Source: Nitrospiria bacterium
GTDB taxonomy: Bacteria; Nitrospirota; Nitrospiria; JACQBZ01
NCBI GenBank assembly: GCA_035517655.1
Contig: DATIYJ010000017.1
Span: forward strand, 1 to 42,446
Direction: 5' to 3'
Length of the DNA stretch: 42,446 nt
Shown here: positions 16,647 through 24,207 of the stretch, in pieces
Layout of the letters: each line of letters opens with the position of its first letter
Numbering within the stretch: the stretch's first letter is position 1
The notes under the pieces: model-generated
Seen by the model: only the letters and a program-made list of their open reading frames with translations
Told to the model about the DNA's origin: nothing
Databases searched by the model: none
Made by a program: the position numbers and the translations under genes

Positions 16647-17324
16647 TTATGGGTTCGGCGAGTGGTCTTGCTTTTTCCACCGTTTATAGAGCATCGGAAT
16701 GAGGCTCAGCAGAATCAACAGTCCAACGGCCAAAGCGAATCTCCAGGAATAGATATGGGTGAGCGTACTGCCCAAATAGACATAGGCAAAAGTCCCCGGA
16801 ATAATGCCCAAGAAAGTTCCCAAGATGTAGTTCCGCGCACTGACCTTGGAAATGCCGGCAACGTAGTCCAGCGCATTGAACGGCACCAGCGGAATCAGCC
16901 GCAGGAAAAAGATCACCTGAAATCCGTGCGAGGCCGCCTGGGCATCCAGTGCTTCTATCGTTTTGAATTTTTCCTTAAGCATCCCCGATACAAAATCGCG
17001 GCCCAGAAAACGACCGACAAAGAAGGCAAGCGTCGCTCCGATCGTCGCCCCCAACACGGTCAGAATCGTACCCCACAACGGCCCAAAGGTCAATCCGCCC
17101 GAGATCGTGATGATCCATCCGGGAATGAAAAAGACCGGTGCAATGCTGTAAATTAAAACATACAGAATGGGGGCAAGATTTCCGACCGATTGGATCGTCT
17201 CACGGATTTGATCTGGGCTAAGATTCCGACCCACATCGGTCCATCGAAATAGCCCGATACAGACGATGATAAAAAATAAGAATCCAAAAAACTTCAGGGT
17301 CTGCCAGGAAAACCGCATGGGCAT
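16647..17324 (-). CDS. TVP38/TMEM64 family membrane protein
   Basis: This 225-residue polytopic protein has a first helix (about 9-27) and several later ones. Family signatures are the re-entrant SGGLTFGPLWGTILTVLGATIGATLAFFVGRFLGRD stretch (about 76-110) and FFLRLIPLVPFNALDYVAGISKVSARNYILGTFLGIIPGTFAYVYLG. It belongs to the DedA/VTT superfamily of membrane proteins, implicated in lipid scrambling and membrane homeostasis; the exact role in bacteria is uncertain. AAGAAGG lies about 8 bases before the ATG. It follows the cupredoxin gene by 36 bases, a probable two-gene unit. Confidence 0.93.
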   Translation of the reverse strand: MPMRFSWQTLKFFGFLFFIIVCIGLFRWTDVGRNLSPDQIRETIQSVGNLAPILYVLIYSIAPVFFIPGWIITISGGLTFGPLWGTILTVLGATIGATLAFFVGRFLGRDFVSGMLKEKFKTIEALDAQAASHGFQVIFFLRLIPLVPFNALDYVAGISKVSARNYILGTFLGIIPGTFAYVYLGSTLTHIYSWRFALAVGLLILLSLIPMLYKRWKKQDHSPNP

Positions 17325-17360
17325 TTCAACCTTCTTCGGTTGTCTGCTTTCCTCGCAGGA

Positions 17361-17789
17361 TTACGGCACCACGATGATTTCGCCCGACATGTGATGGAAA
17401 GGAAGGTGGCACATATACAGATATTCGCCAGGATTCGTAAAGGTTTTTCGGTATGTTTTCCGAGGAGGCAATTGCCCGACATCGATCACGCGCATTTCCG
17501 GTGAAAGCTCCTTGGGGTTGCAGGGATCACCTCCCCCGCTACTGACGAGAGTATGCGTTTCGTAATCCTGGTTGATCCACTCCACCGTTGTCCCGGATTT
17601 GACCGTCACAATCGGCGGATCATAGGCTTTGTCACACCGACTCTCTGCGTCCGTGACAATCCGAATCGTGACAACTTGAGGGTGGGCAGGCTGAACGGGT
17701 TCCGGCGGAGACTCGGCCGATCTTCCGATTTTCCATCCAACCAGAACGCCCAAGATTACAGCCCCTAGGACAAGAACATCTTTTTTCAT
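17361..17789 (-). CDS. membrane-anchored cupredoxin-domain protein
   Basis: This 142-residue protein has an N-terminal helix (DVLVLGAVILGVLVGWKIG) as signal anchor and a plastocyanin-like domain (about 45-142). The expected type 1 copper ligands are visible: histidine in DYETHTLVSS, cysteine and histidine in YMCHLPFHHMSG, with the methionine nearby. It should be periplasmic and carry electrons or bind copper. The chosen ATG (17789) gives a lysine-rich start, MKKDVLVLG; a TTG six codons upstream is the alternative. The terminator at 17821-17866 lies just upstream and no own promoter is seen, so expression may depend on readthrough from the small secreted protein gene. Confidence 0.87.
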   Translation of the reverse strand: MKKDVLVLGAVILGVLVGWKIGRSAESPPEPVQPAHPQVVTIRIVTDAESRCDKAYDPPIVTVKSGTTVEWINQDYETHTLVSSGGGDPCNPKELSPEMRVIDVGQLPPRKTYRKTFTNPGEYLYMCHLPFHHMSGEIIVVP

Positions 17790-17820
17790 CCAGACGATTC
17801 CCTGCAAATGTCCTGGCCAA

Positions 17821-17866
17821 ATAAAAACTCATGTAGGGGGCCCGGATCTCTGCCCCTACATGAGTT
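17821..17866 (-). terminator. intrinsic terminator between the small secreted protein and cupredoxin genes
   Basis: A perfect 14-bp stem (AACTCATGTAGGGG with CCCCTACATGAGTT), 13-base loop, minus-strand T run. It is 43 bases after the stop at 17910. Confidence 0.88.
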
Positions 17867-17909
17867 GATGAAACAACAATGCTTCTTGCTAAAGCTCTGA
17901 ACCGGAAGC

Positions 17910-18197
17910 TCAGGAGCGAACGTCAACCGCGACCATCCGCCCTTTCTCTTCTTTGTAACCGACCATCACACGGTCTTTGACCTTGAGGTTCTCGAGAATC
18001 GTGTCGGTCGCCGCAAAGGTCATCGGTTGATCCGTCTCGGCGTCTTCAATCGTAAAGGTCTTAGCCTTTGCATCAATCGCCGTGATGCTACCGACATGCC
18101 TGCCGGGTCCGGCCGATTTGCAAGCCCAACCGCTTGCTGCGGAACCCGCCAGAAACATGGTCAAGATCGCCATCATAAGAAAAGTTCGATTCTTCAT
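17910..18197 (-). CDS. small secreted beta-rich protein
   Basis: A 95-residue protein with a signal peptide (about 1-25, MKNRTFLMMAILTMFLAGSA then ASGWA). The mature part looks like a small beta-barrel: GSITAIDAKAKTFTIEDAET, ILENLKVKDRVMVGYKEEKGRMVAVDVR, a pattern shared by short periplasmic OB-like or DUF1344/DUF5666-like proteins. The start is fixed by AGGAGG about 9 bases upstream. It is probably periplasmic, and it forms its own transcription unit with promoter 18229-18258 and a strong terminator. Function is unknown. Confidence 0.82.
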   Translation of the reverse strand: MKNRTFLMMAILTMFLAGSAASGWACKSAGPGRHVGSITAIDAKAKTFTIEDAETDQPMTFAATDTILENLKVKDRVMVGYKEEKGRMVAVDVRS

Positions 18198-18228
18198 GAC
18201 ACACCCCTCCTTTTTCTATATTATGGAC

Positions 18229-18258
18229 ATTATGCCTTAAATCGTTTGGGTTTTGCAA
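18229..18258 (-). promoter_or_regulatory. promoter of the small secreted protein gene
   Basis: Minus strand TTGCAA (18258-18253), 18-base spacer, CATAAT (18234-18229). Confidence 0.55.
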
Positions 18259-18305
18259 CACCCCAAGCCCTGAAAACCTGATTGAGGATAGATTCATATT
18301 GAGAC

Positions 18306-18334
18306 TTGACGGGAATTGCTTAAACTGATATAGT
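18306..18334 (+). promoter_or_regulatory. desaturase promoter
   Basis: TTGACG (18306-18311), 17-base spacer, TATAGT (18329-18334). The start near 18341 gives a leader of about 80 bases. Confidence 0.72.
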
Positions 18335-18350
18335 TGATCTGCAAATAACG

Positions 18351-18392
18351 GAAACCGCCCTTCGTGATGTTTCGGTTATGGGGGGCGGTTTC
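18351..18392 (+). promoter_or_regulatory. hairpin in the desaturase leader
   Basis: A perfect 10-bp stem (GAAACCGCCC with GGGCGGTTTC) with a 22-base loop, about 10 bases after the predicted transcription start and 30 bases before the coding start. No T run follows, so it is not a terminator. It may stabilise the mRNA or act as a regulatory structure. Confidence 0.55.
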
Positions 18393-18422
18393 GTGTGTCT
18401 GGAATATATTGAGGAGACTGGA

Positions 18423-19280
18423 ATGAATCGATCGCTTGCCGCAACAGAAACACTTGCGAGACCGACAGACTATCTCGCGATCACATTGTTTTCAATCACC
18501 GTACTTGTCGCTTTGGTCGGGGTCCCTATTTTTGGTTTCATACATGGTTTTACGGGTCTGGATTGGACCATGTTCGGGATCCTGTATATCGTAACCGGCC
18601 TGGGCATCACGGTAGGATACCATCGCCTGATTTCTCATCGGAGCTTTAATTGTCCGGATCCCGTGAAAATCATTCTTCTCATCGCCGGGGGGTGGGCGTT
18701 TCAGAATTCGGCCTTGAAGTGGTCGGCCGACCATGTGCGACATCATGCCAAGGTGGATCAAGAAGAAGATCCCTACAACGCCACCAAGGGCTTCTGGCAC
18801 AGTCATGTCTTCTGGTTATTTATGAAAGACCCTTTTGCTGATGATAAATACACGACCCAATTCAAAAAAGATCGGTTGATCGTTTGGCAGGATGAATTCT
18901 ATATTCCCATTCTCATTTCCGGCTTCGCACTGCCTTTTTTGGCGGGATTTTTACATGGAGGATGGATGGGTGGCCTGGGTTGCTTCCTTCTGGCGGGTGT
19001 GGGCAGGGCCTTTCTGGTGCTCAACTCAACGTTCTGCATCAACTCGATCTGTCATATGTGGGGGGATCAGCCCAACGGAACAAACAACAGCAGCCGGGAT
19101 AGTTGGTGGATCTCTCTCATCACGTTTGGCGAAGGCTATCACAACTACCACCACACCTACCCCAAGGATTATCGCAACGGCCCCAAGTGGTATAATTTCG
19201 ATCCGTCGAAATGGTTGATTTTCAGCCTGCGTACAGTGGGGCTGGCGGGCGATCTTTATCGGGCCTGTCCCAAATCATAA
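18423..19280 (+). CDS. acyl-CoA/acyl-lipid desaturase (delta-9 type)
   Basis: This 285-residue membrane di-iron desaturase introduces a cis double bond into saturated acyl chains using oxygen and reductant, adjusting membrane fluidity. The three histidine boxes are HRLISH at 67-72, HVRHH at 104-108 and HNYHH at 240-244, with the extra family histidine in CHMWG (H211). Paired helices lie at about 18-40, 48-65, 82-97, 160-180 and 182-202. The start ATG 18423 has GAGGAG upstream; an upstream in-frame ATG would translate the leader hairpin. No desaturase reductase is adjacent. Own promoter and leader hairpin suggest individual regulation. Confidence 0.95.
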   Translation: MNRSLAATETLARPTDYLAITLFSITVLVALVGVPIFGFIHGFTGLDWTMFGILYIVTGLGITVGYHRLISHRSFNCPDPVKIILLIAGGWAFQNSALKWSADHVRHHAKVDQEEDPYNATKGFWHSHVFWLFMKDPFADDKYTTQFKKDRLIVWQDEFYIPILISGFALPFLAGFLHGGWMGGLGCFLLAGVGRAFLVLNSTFCINSICHMWGDQPNGTNNSSRDSWWISLITFGEGYHNYHHTYPKDYRNGPKWYNFDPSKWLIFSLRTVGLAGDLYRACPKS

Positions 19281-19367
19281 TTCACGCATCTGCAGGTAAA
19301 AGCGGTTCCCCGTTCACATAACAAGAGTCCCTCTTTTTCAGCGGGCCTCGCTCATTAATCTTATCGG

Positions 19368-20009
19368 TTATGTTTTCTTTGAAACCTCGATAAATTTCAA
19401 GCGAAGGCTGTAGAGGGTTTGTTGAAGTAATTCGGACTCGCTTTTTGTCAGATTGCCCTTGGTCTTTTCCTCGAGCATTCCAAGCAAGTCAATCAGTTCC
19501 CGGGCTTGTACAAGATCAACCGGCGGGGTCGAACCTGGAATCGCGGGTACACCGGGAACCCGGGCCTGTCCTATGGCCATCAATGCGGAAGCCCCAACCG
19601 AAAGAATAAAAGAAGAGAAATCCAACCGACCGCCGGTTGGAGATCCCCGGGGATCCCTCGAGGGCCCGGCTCCAGATCTTGAATTTGTCTCTGCTTGAGC
19701 CCCGGAGTTTTCAACCCGTTCCCGTCGATCCGACACCGAAATAGACGGGTCCATTCTACCTCTTTCTTTCAGCGGCTTAGGCGGTTCGAGATGTTGAACC
19801 TCTAGTTCAGGGAGGGTCAGATCCAGGTCATGCAGGGGACGCGGCCTGTGCTTCCCTTCTTTCGGCGGGCCCGGTGCCGGTTTGGCGGATTGTTTGGTTG
19901 GGGCGGGATTGGGCAGAACCGGTTTTTCTTCCGTGACCGACAACGGTGTGGCGCACTGCGAACAAACGTCGCCGCTTCTTTCTTCGTGCCCGCATGCCGG
20001 ACAGCGCAT
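19368..20009 (-). CDS. zinc-ribbon DUF1844 protein
   Basis: A 213-residue protein with a zinc ribbon at the N-terminus (CPAC at 3-6, CSQC at 16-19), a long Pro/Lys/Arg-rich and probably disordered linker (about 30-125), and a C-terminal DUF1844 domain (LDFSSFILSVGASALMAIGQ, then LVQARELIDLLGMLEEKTKG, LTKSESELLQQTLYSLRLKF). DUF1844 is a small helical domain of unknown role. The ATG has TGAGGAG upstream. It stands alone, convergent with the desaturase. The 88-base gap between them holds nothing I can identify. Confidence 0.88.
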   Translation of the reverse strand: MRCPACGHEERSGDVCSQCATPLSVTEEKPVLPNPAPTKQSAKPAPGPPKEGKHRPRPLHDLDLTLPELEVQHLEPPKPLKERGRMDPSISVSDRRERVENSGAQAETNSRSGAGPSRDPRGSPTGGRLDFSSFILSVGASALMAIGQARVPGVPAIPGSTPPVDLVQARELIDLLGMLEEKTKGNLTKSESELLQQTLYSLRLKFIEVSKKT

Positions 20010-20210
20010 AACTCCTCACATTATCAGGACCAAGAACGTATGGATATTGATTTAAGTATACCTCGTTCCTATTCCTAGCGCAATTGTCCTAAACCCGAAT
20101 GGGAAAACGTCCTTGACAGCCTGGAAGATGCCCGGTATCATGGGAATCCGAATTAACGGAAATTTCGATTCTTTAACCTCATCGATAAGAAACGGGGGGA
20201 TTCGCTCCGG

Positions 20211-20597
20211 ATGACTCGTTGGATAGCGGTATCCATCTTGGTCATCCTTTGGTTGCTGCCCGGTTGCAACACGGACGAACCAGGAAATCCCACGACCGTG
20301 ATTAACGCTAAGGCGCCGGAAGAACACACAAATGGTGAAGCCGCCTTCAATCGGTACTGCGCAATGTGCCATGGGAAGGGGGCGACCGGAACGGACCATG
20401 GTCCGAGCTTCCTCAGCCGAATCTATGCGCCGGATCATCATGGCGATTCAGCCTTTCTTCTCGCGCCACGGATAGGTGTCCGGGCCCACCACTGGAGCTT
20501 CGGCGACATGCCGAAGATCCAGGCGGTGTCGGAGGCGGAACTGAAAGAGATTGTCGGCTACATCCGCTGGCTGCAGCGAGAAGCCGGAATCAAGTAA
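20211..20597 (+). CDS. class I cytochrome c lipoprotein
   Basis: This 128-residue protein has a lipoprotein signal (hydrophobic 4-17, lipobox LPGC with C19), a haem c site CAMCH at 50-54, and a probable distal ligand M100 in SFGDMPKI. It should be a periplasmic monohaem electron carrier tethered to the membrane. The Shine-Dalgarno is weak (GGGGGA about 10 bases upstream). It is followed 14 bases later by the ThyX-like gene, although a functional tie is not obvious. Confidence 0.92.
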   Translation: MTRWIAVSILVILWLLPGCNTDEPGNPTTVINAKAPEEHTNGEAAFNRYCAMCHGKGATGTDHGPSFLSRIYAPDHHGDSAFLLAPRIGVRAHHWSFGDMPKIQAVSEAELKEIVGYIRWLQREAGIK

Positions 20598-20611
20598 GAA
20601 GGGCTTCTGCC

Positions 20612-22279
20612 ATGTCAAACGCATCCTTCTCATCCCAAGAACGCGAACGCCTCTTGCCATTTTTTACGAATCTCGATCGGGATACTTTTGGTCTTAAGCT
20701 CCCACAGGAAGTAGCCGGAGCGCTTTTTTCACGATACAGCCGGTCGTCCAAAGATCTCCGTCGGGTTTTCTTAGACGAATTTTTAGGCGAATTCGGAGCG
20801 TTCCATGCGCCGCCGGCACCTGACGATACTGACTCCCTGAAAAAAGCGCGCGCTTTTTACGATCGTGTCCTCGTCGGTTACGGAGACGATTCCGTCGCCC
20901 AATTGGGCGGAGCACACATCGCATGCGAAGGAATCTCCAACGTTGCGGCCAATCTGATCGAAGATGCACGGATCGGCCTCGCGCCACTGGAGAAGTCCAC
21001 GCGGTATGTTCGATTCGATAAAAAAGATTCCGAAAACGAATATCTGTTCTACAAAGAACCCCGTATCATGGCCTCAAGGCATGCCTCAAGTTACCTTGAA
21101 GTGATGAATCTGCTCTTTCAGACCTACGCCCGGCAGATGGATCCCATGATCGATTTTATTACCCGGCGTCTGCCTATCACTGAAATGCCTTTTAAACATC
21201 CTCAAACAGGCGAGACGTTGACCTATACGGATATCGAACGCGAAGCCGAACTGAAAAAATGGGCTCAAACCGCCTACCGAGGCACGATCCGCGCGCATGC
21301 CTGCGATATTCTCCGGGGTTACCTTCCCGCCTCGACAAAAACCAACGTCGGGTTCTTCGGCACCGGGCAGGCGTTTGAGTACTTATTGACCAAATTTTAT
21401 TCCCATCCCTTAACCGAGATGCGTCAGCTCGCCGAGCAGATGCACGCTGAATTAAATGGGATGATTCCTTCCTTTGTCAAACGGGCCCGCCCCAACAGCT
21501 ACCTCCGTGAGACGCACCAAAATACACGTGCATCCGCTCAACAACAGACGATCGGTCTAGACAAGGCTCCATCCGATGCGGTCGTACTGGTGGACTACGA
21601 TGCCGACGCAGAAGAAAAAATATTGTCGGCTATTCTTTACCCGCATGCCCGGCTTCCGATGACACAGCTCCGGGCCGAGATCAAGTCGTGGGACTTGGAT
21701 CGTCGCTCACGGCTGCTGAATGCATATCTCGATCGCCGAAAGCACCGGCGGGATAAACCGGGACGGGCGCTGGAGCAGGCTTATTACACCTTTGACCTGC
21801 TCGGTAACCTTGGCATGTATCGGGATCTTCATCGGCACCGGATCCTGTCGCAGGAGCGTCAGGATTTCAGCACAGAGCACGGGTACGATACACCCGATGA
21901 GCTGGCCCAAATCGGATTTAAAAAGGACTTCGACCGGTGCATGATTCAGGCAGCCGATCTCTACGACCGGATTTACGCGGATCTTCCGCAGGAAGCCCAG
22001 TACATCGTACCGTTCGCCTACCGGGTCCGATGGTATATGAAGATGAATCTCCGGGAGTTGGTTCATATCGCCGAACTTCGCACAATGCCGCAGGGACATC
22101 CCGATTACCGATCCATGGTTCAGGAGATCTGCCGCAAGGTCGAATCCCTCCATCCGACCCTGCTGCGATACGCCACGTTTATTGACCGGAAGGAATACCG
22201 CATGGGACGGCTCCAGTCCGAGATGCGTACGGAATACAAAAAATCCATCCTCACCACGGATCCTCAATCCCAGCCTTAA
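20612..22279 (+). CDS. tandem ThyX-like (flavin-dependent thymidylate synthase-like) protein
   Basis: This 555-residue protein contains two divergent ThyX-like halves. Half 1: VGYGDDSVAQLGGAHIACEG (88-107), EKSTRYVRF at 127-135, ILRGYLPASTKTNVGF at 233-248. Half 2: YRDLHRHRILSQERQDFS at 403-420, and MNLRELVHIAELRTMPQ at 478-494. Real ThyX enzymes are about 220-270 residues with one RHRxxSxxxxSxR motif. Here that motif survives only in half 2, as RHRILSQERQDFS, without the closing arginine, and is absent in half 1. It probably keeps the fold and flavin binding; thymidylate synthesis is uncertain. The true start is ATG 20612 (AAGAAGGGC upstream); a frame open further 5' overlaps the cytochrome gene and is spurious. 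The DUF1802 gene follows by 22 bases. Confidence 0.88.
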   Translation: MSNASFSSQERERLLPFFTNLDRDTFGLKLPQEVAGALFSRYSRSSKDLRRVFLDEFLGEFGAFHAPPAPDDTDSLKKARAFYDRVLVGYGDDSVAQLGGAHIACEGISNVAANLIEDARIGLAPLEKSTRYVRFDKKDSENEYLFYKEPRIMASRHASSYLEVMNLLFQTYARQMDPMIDFITRRLPITEMPFKHPQTGETLTYTDIEREAELKKWAQTAYRGTIRAHACDILRGYLPASTKTNVGFFGTGQAFEYLLTKFYSHPLTEMRQLAEQMHAELNGMIPSFVKRARPNSYLRETHQNTRASAQQQTIGLDKAPSDAVVLVDYDADAEEKILSAILYPHARLPMTQLRAEIKSWDLDRRSRLLNAYLDRRKHRRDKPGRALEQAYYTFDLLGNLGMYRDLHRHRILSQERQDFSTEHGYDTPDELAQIGFKKDFDRCMIQAADLYDRIYADLPQEAQYIVPFAYRVRWYMKMNLRELVHIAELRTMPQGHPDYRSMVQEICRKVESLHPTLLRYATFIDRKEYRMGRLQSEMRTEYKKSILTTDPQSQP

Positions 22280-22301
22280 CGCCCGATCGAAGAAAAATTT
22301 G

Positions 22302-22871
22302 ATGCAGGACACAAACCGCTTCGCGTTAAAAGAATGGGCCGTCGTTCTGAAGTCCTTATCGGAGGGACGACAAGTTCTGCTGCTGCGCAAGGGGGGTCTC
22401 ATCGAAAAGAACAGGCGCTTTACGGTTCAGCACACCGAATTCTTTCTCTATCCGACCTATCTTCATCAACAACGCAAGGGCATTGTTCCGGCTTGGACTG
22501 CGAAGCTGGAGCAGATACTGGAATCCATGCCCCCGGAAGGTCAGGTGCCCTTGTCCCATTACGCCGTCGTACATCGGGCTTTCTGGATCGCCGATCCGGA
22601 TCGGATTCAAACGCTGGCCGCTTTTCATATTCTGAACAACGAGGAAGTGCGGAAGCGTTTTTTCTACGGTCAGACCCCGGGACTCCATATGATTCTACTG
22701 CGCGTTTTTCAACTTCCCCAACCGTTCGGGTTGCCGATCCGCTCCCATTACGCCGGCTGCCGATCGTGGGTCGATCTCACACGGGAGCTGTCCACTTCCG
22801 GCTGCCGGCCCGTTCTTGACGACGAAGCCTTTGATCGAGAGGCCCGCCGCATCGCCGCCCTGGTTCAATAG
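22302..22871 (+). CDS. DUF1802 family protein
   Basis: A 189-residue soluble protein: ALKEWAVVLKSLSEGRQVLLLRKGG near the N-terminus, then FFLYPTYLHQQRKGI and LSHYAVVHRAFWIADPDRIQ, ending VDLTRELSTSGCRPVLDDEAF. This matches the DUF1802 family, found in cyanobacteria, archaea and various environmental bacteria, with no assigned reaction. The start is the first ATG after the ThyX-like stop; no strong Shine-Dalgarno. It is probably co-transcribed with the ThyX-like gene. Confidence 0.85.
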   Translation: MQDTNRFALKEWAVVLKSLSEGRQVLLLRKGGLIEKNRRFTVQHTEFFLYPTYLHQQRKGIVPAWTAKLEQILESMPPEGQVPLSHYAVVHRAFWIADPDRIQTLAAFHILNNEEVRKRFFYGQTPGLHMILLRVFQLPQPFGLPIRSHYAGCRSWVDLTRELSTSGCRPVLDDEAFDREARRIAALVQ

Positions 22872-22916
22872 CCCGTCAAGCCGGCAAACGCAACCTACTC
22901 AGTTATCAAAAAAGAC

Positions 22917-22945
22917 TTGACACGGCTTGAGGCCGGTGCTAAAAT
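22917..22945 (+). promoter_or_regulatory. TetR-family gene promoter
   Basis: TTGACA (22917-22922), 17-base spacer, TAAAAT (22940-22945). Confidence 0.78.
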
Positions 22946-22958
22946 TTGTCCAAAATAG

Positions 22959-22972
22959 ACTAACCGGTCAGT
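22959..22972. promoter_or_regulatory. operator-like palindrome, site 1 (TetR autoregulation)
   Basis: ACTAACCGGTCAGT is a 14-base palindrome with one mismatched pair. It covers about +7 to +20 of the transcript and lies 16 bases before the TetR coding start. Placement and symmetry fit autorepression by the adjacent TetR protein. Confidence 0.65.
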
Positions 22973-22987
22973 TTTTTCTGTGTGGTT

Positions 22988-23581
22988 ATGCCGAGCAAAG
23001 GCGAATTGACAAAACAAAAATTGCTTAGAACCGCGCGGGAGTTGTTTTATCTCAACGGATACACCAACACCAGCATCGATGAGATTTTGAAGTCCAGCAA
23101 GATCAAAAAAGGGAACCTGTATTTCCATTTCCGGAGCAAGGAAGAACTGGGATACGCGGTGATCGACAGCTACCTGGCAGAGGAGACCGAAGTGATCGAC
23201 CGGTTCTTGGCCGGACCGGGCCGCCCGATGGAGCGGATCTACCGGCTGCTCGACTCCTCCAGCAAGCATCTCCGCAAGCAGGGCTGCCGCGGCGGTTGCC
23301 CCATTGGAAATTTTGCGCTGGAGATGTCGGATATTCACAACGGATTCCGGAAGAAGATCAACAAAGTCTTTGACGCTTGGTGCAACCGCCTGGAAAAACT
23401 CCTATCGGAAGCAAAACGGAACGGCGAGCTCCCGCCTTCCATCGACCCGAAAGCCCTGGCTTGCTTCATGGTCGCGGTTTGGGAGGGCGGGGCGATGTTG
23501 GTCAAGACCCGCAAAGATCCGCGGATCCTAGGCGATTGCATCAAAAGCTTGAAAGGAATCGTCGAGGCCTGCCGGGTATAA
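22988..23581 (+). CDS. TetR/AcrR-family transcriptional repressor
   Basis: This 197-residue protein has an N-terminal helix-turn-helix (GELTKQKLLRTARELFYLNG, TNTSIDEILKSSKIKKGNLY, FHFRSKEELGYAVID) and a helical ligand-binding part. The latter includes GCRGGCPIGNFALEM, typical of the group with a conserved Cys-Pro pair (TetR C-terminal family of the YxaF/LmrA/NemR kind). Such proteins sense small, often reactive or aromatic molecules. GTG 22982 and ATG 22988 are both possible starts; neither has a good Shine-Dalgarno. Palindromes in front of it and in front of the next gene suggest that it controls both itself and the zinc ribbon/membrane pair downstream. Confidence 0.92.
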   Translation: MPSKGELTKQKLLRTARELFYLNGYTNTSIDEILKSSKIKKGNLYFHFRSKEELGYAVIDSYLAEETEVIDRFLAGPGRPMERIYRLLDSSSKHLRKQGCRGGCPIGNFALEMSDIHNGFRKKINKVFDAWCNRLEKLLSEAKRNGELPPSIDPKALACFMVAVWEGGAMLVKTRKDPRILGDCIKSLKGIVEACRV

Positions 23582-23602
23582 AATTTTTTACCGGTTTGAT
23601 CA

Positions 23603-23616
23603 ACCGACTGGTCGGT
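23603..23616. promoter_or_regulatory. operator-like palindrome, site 2, upstream of zinc ribbon copy B
   Basis: ACCGACTGGTCGGT is symmetrical except at its two central bases and resembles site 1 (shared ACCG/CGGT arms). It directly follows a possible -35 (TTGATC at 23596-23601) and precedes the AT-rich 23619-23630 stretch where a -10 would be. Confidence 0.6.
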
Positions 23617-23651
23617 CAATTTTATTAAAACTCGAAGAAAGGAGGTCTTCG

Positions 23652-23858
23652 ATGCGTTGCCCTCGTTGCAGTGGTTTGATGGTCGAGGATTGGTTTCAGG
23701 ATATTCGAGATGACACGGGGCGTCTGAATTTTGAAGGTCTGCGTTGTCTGATCTGCGGCGAAGTCGTCGATCCCGTCATTCTTCACAACCGCCGGATCGG
23801 ACCGGAAGGCACCCCGGCGCGACGGCGCAGGCGCTTGAACCCGGCGGGGGTTTCATAA
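23652..23858 (+). CDS. small double-CxxC zinc ribbon protein, copy B
   Basis: This 68-residue protein has CPRC at 3-6 and CLIC at 32-35, with MVEDWFQDIRDDTGRLNFEG and CGEVVDPVIL in common with copy A at 10367-10564, then a basic tail (ARRRRRLN). The AAGGAGG Shine-Dalgarno is 7 bases before the ATG. It lies after a TetR gene with an operator-like palindrome between, so it is probably the regulated target. Its stop overlaps the start of a membrane peptide. Basic tail and zinc ribbon suit nucleic acid or protein binding; no function is known. Confidence 0.86.
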   Translation: MRCPRCSGLMVEDWFQDIRDDTGRLNFEGLRCLICGEVVDPVILHNRRIGPEGTPARRRRRLNPAGVS

Positions 23859-24043
23859 TGCCCCATGGAAGGCCGGGAACCCGCCTGCAAACTCTTTATC
23901 CGATCGTTGTATTCGGCGTCGTCTTGTTTTATATCGGCACCGCGATACTGATCTTTTTGTACACCCTAATGATCCGGCTGGTTCCGGTCAAGATTCCGAC
24001 AAGCGACGTCTCACCGGATCGAATCAAGCACGGGCGGCCATAA
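23858..24043 (+). CDS. 61-residue single-helix membrane protein, coupled to zinc ribbon copy B
   Basis: The ATG overlaps the zinc ribbon stop in TAATG, so translation is probably coupled by re-initiation. The N-terminus is basic (MPHGRPGTRLQ), followed by one transmembrane helix (TLYPIVVFGVVLFYIGTAIL to about residue 38) and a short C-terminal tail. The overlap, the helix and the absence of any competing frame support it. No family is recognised. It may place the zinc ribbon function at the membrane, which is inference. Confidence 0.68.
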   Translation: MPHGRPGTRLQTLYPIVVFGVVLFYIGTAILIFLYTLMIRLVPVKIPTSDVSPDRIKHGRP

Positions 24044-24112
24044 AACACGGGCCAACCATCGGGACGGTTCGCAGACCATCCGGGCCGCCATCCACCGATT
24101 GGAACCCTGCGA

Positions 24113-24141
24113 TTGATTTTCGGAACCAAACCCATTATAGT
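24113..24141 (+). promoter_or_regulatory. promoter of the FAD monooxygenase gene
   Basis: TTGATT (24113-24118), 17-base spacer, TATAGT (24136-24141); a start near 24148 leaves a 60-base leader. Confidence 0.65.
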
Positions 24142-24207
24142 GTCGGACATCCGCGCCGTTTGGAGGCGATCCCCCTCAAACCACACCCCGAAGCTAGAAG
24201 CGGTTCC

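Noticed and set aside
16474-16680. Minus-strand 68-codon ORF after the TVP38/TMEM64 gene, and a 32-codon plus-strand ORF at 16504
   Set aside because: The first overlaps the end of the TVP38/TMEM64 gene; neither has a ribosome binding site or family match.
20366-20611. N-terminal extension of the ThyX-like gene
   Set aside because: It would overlap the cytochrome c gene in another frame and has a nonsense-like Arg/Pro-rich sequence; the ATG at 20612 with a ribosome binding site fits the family.
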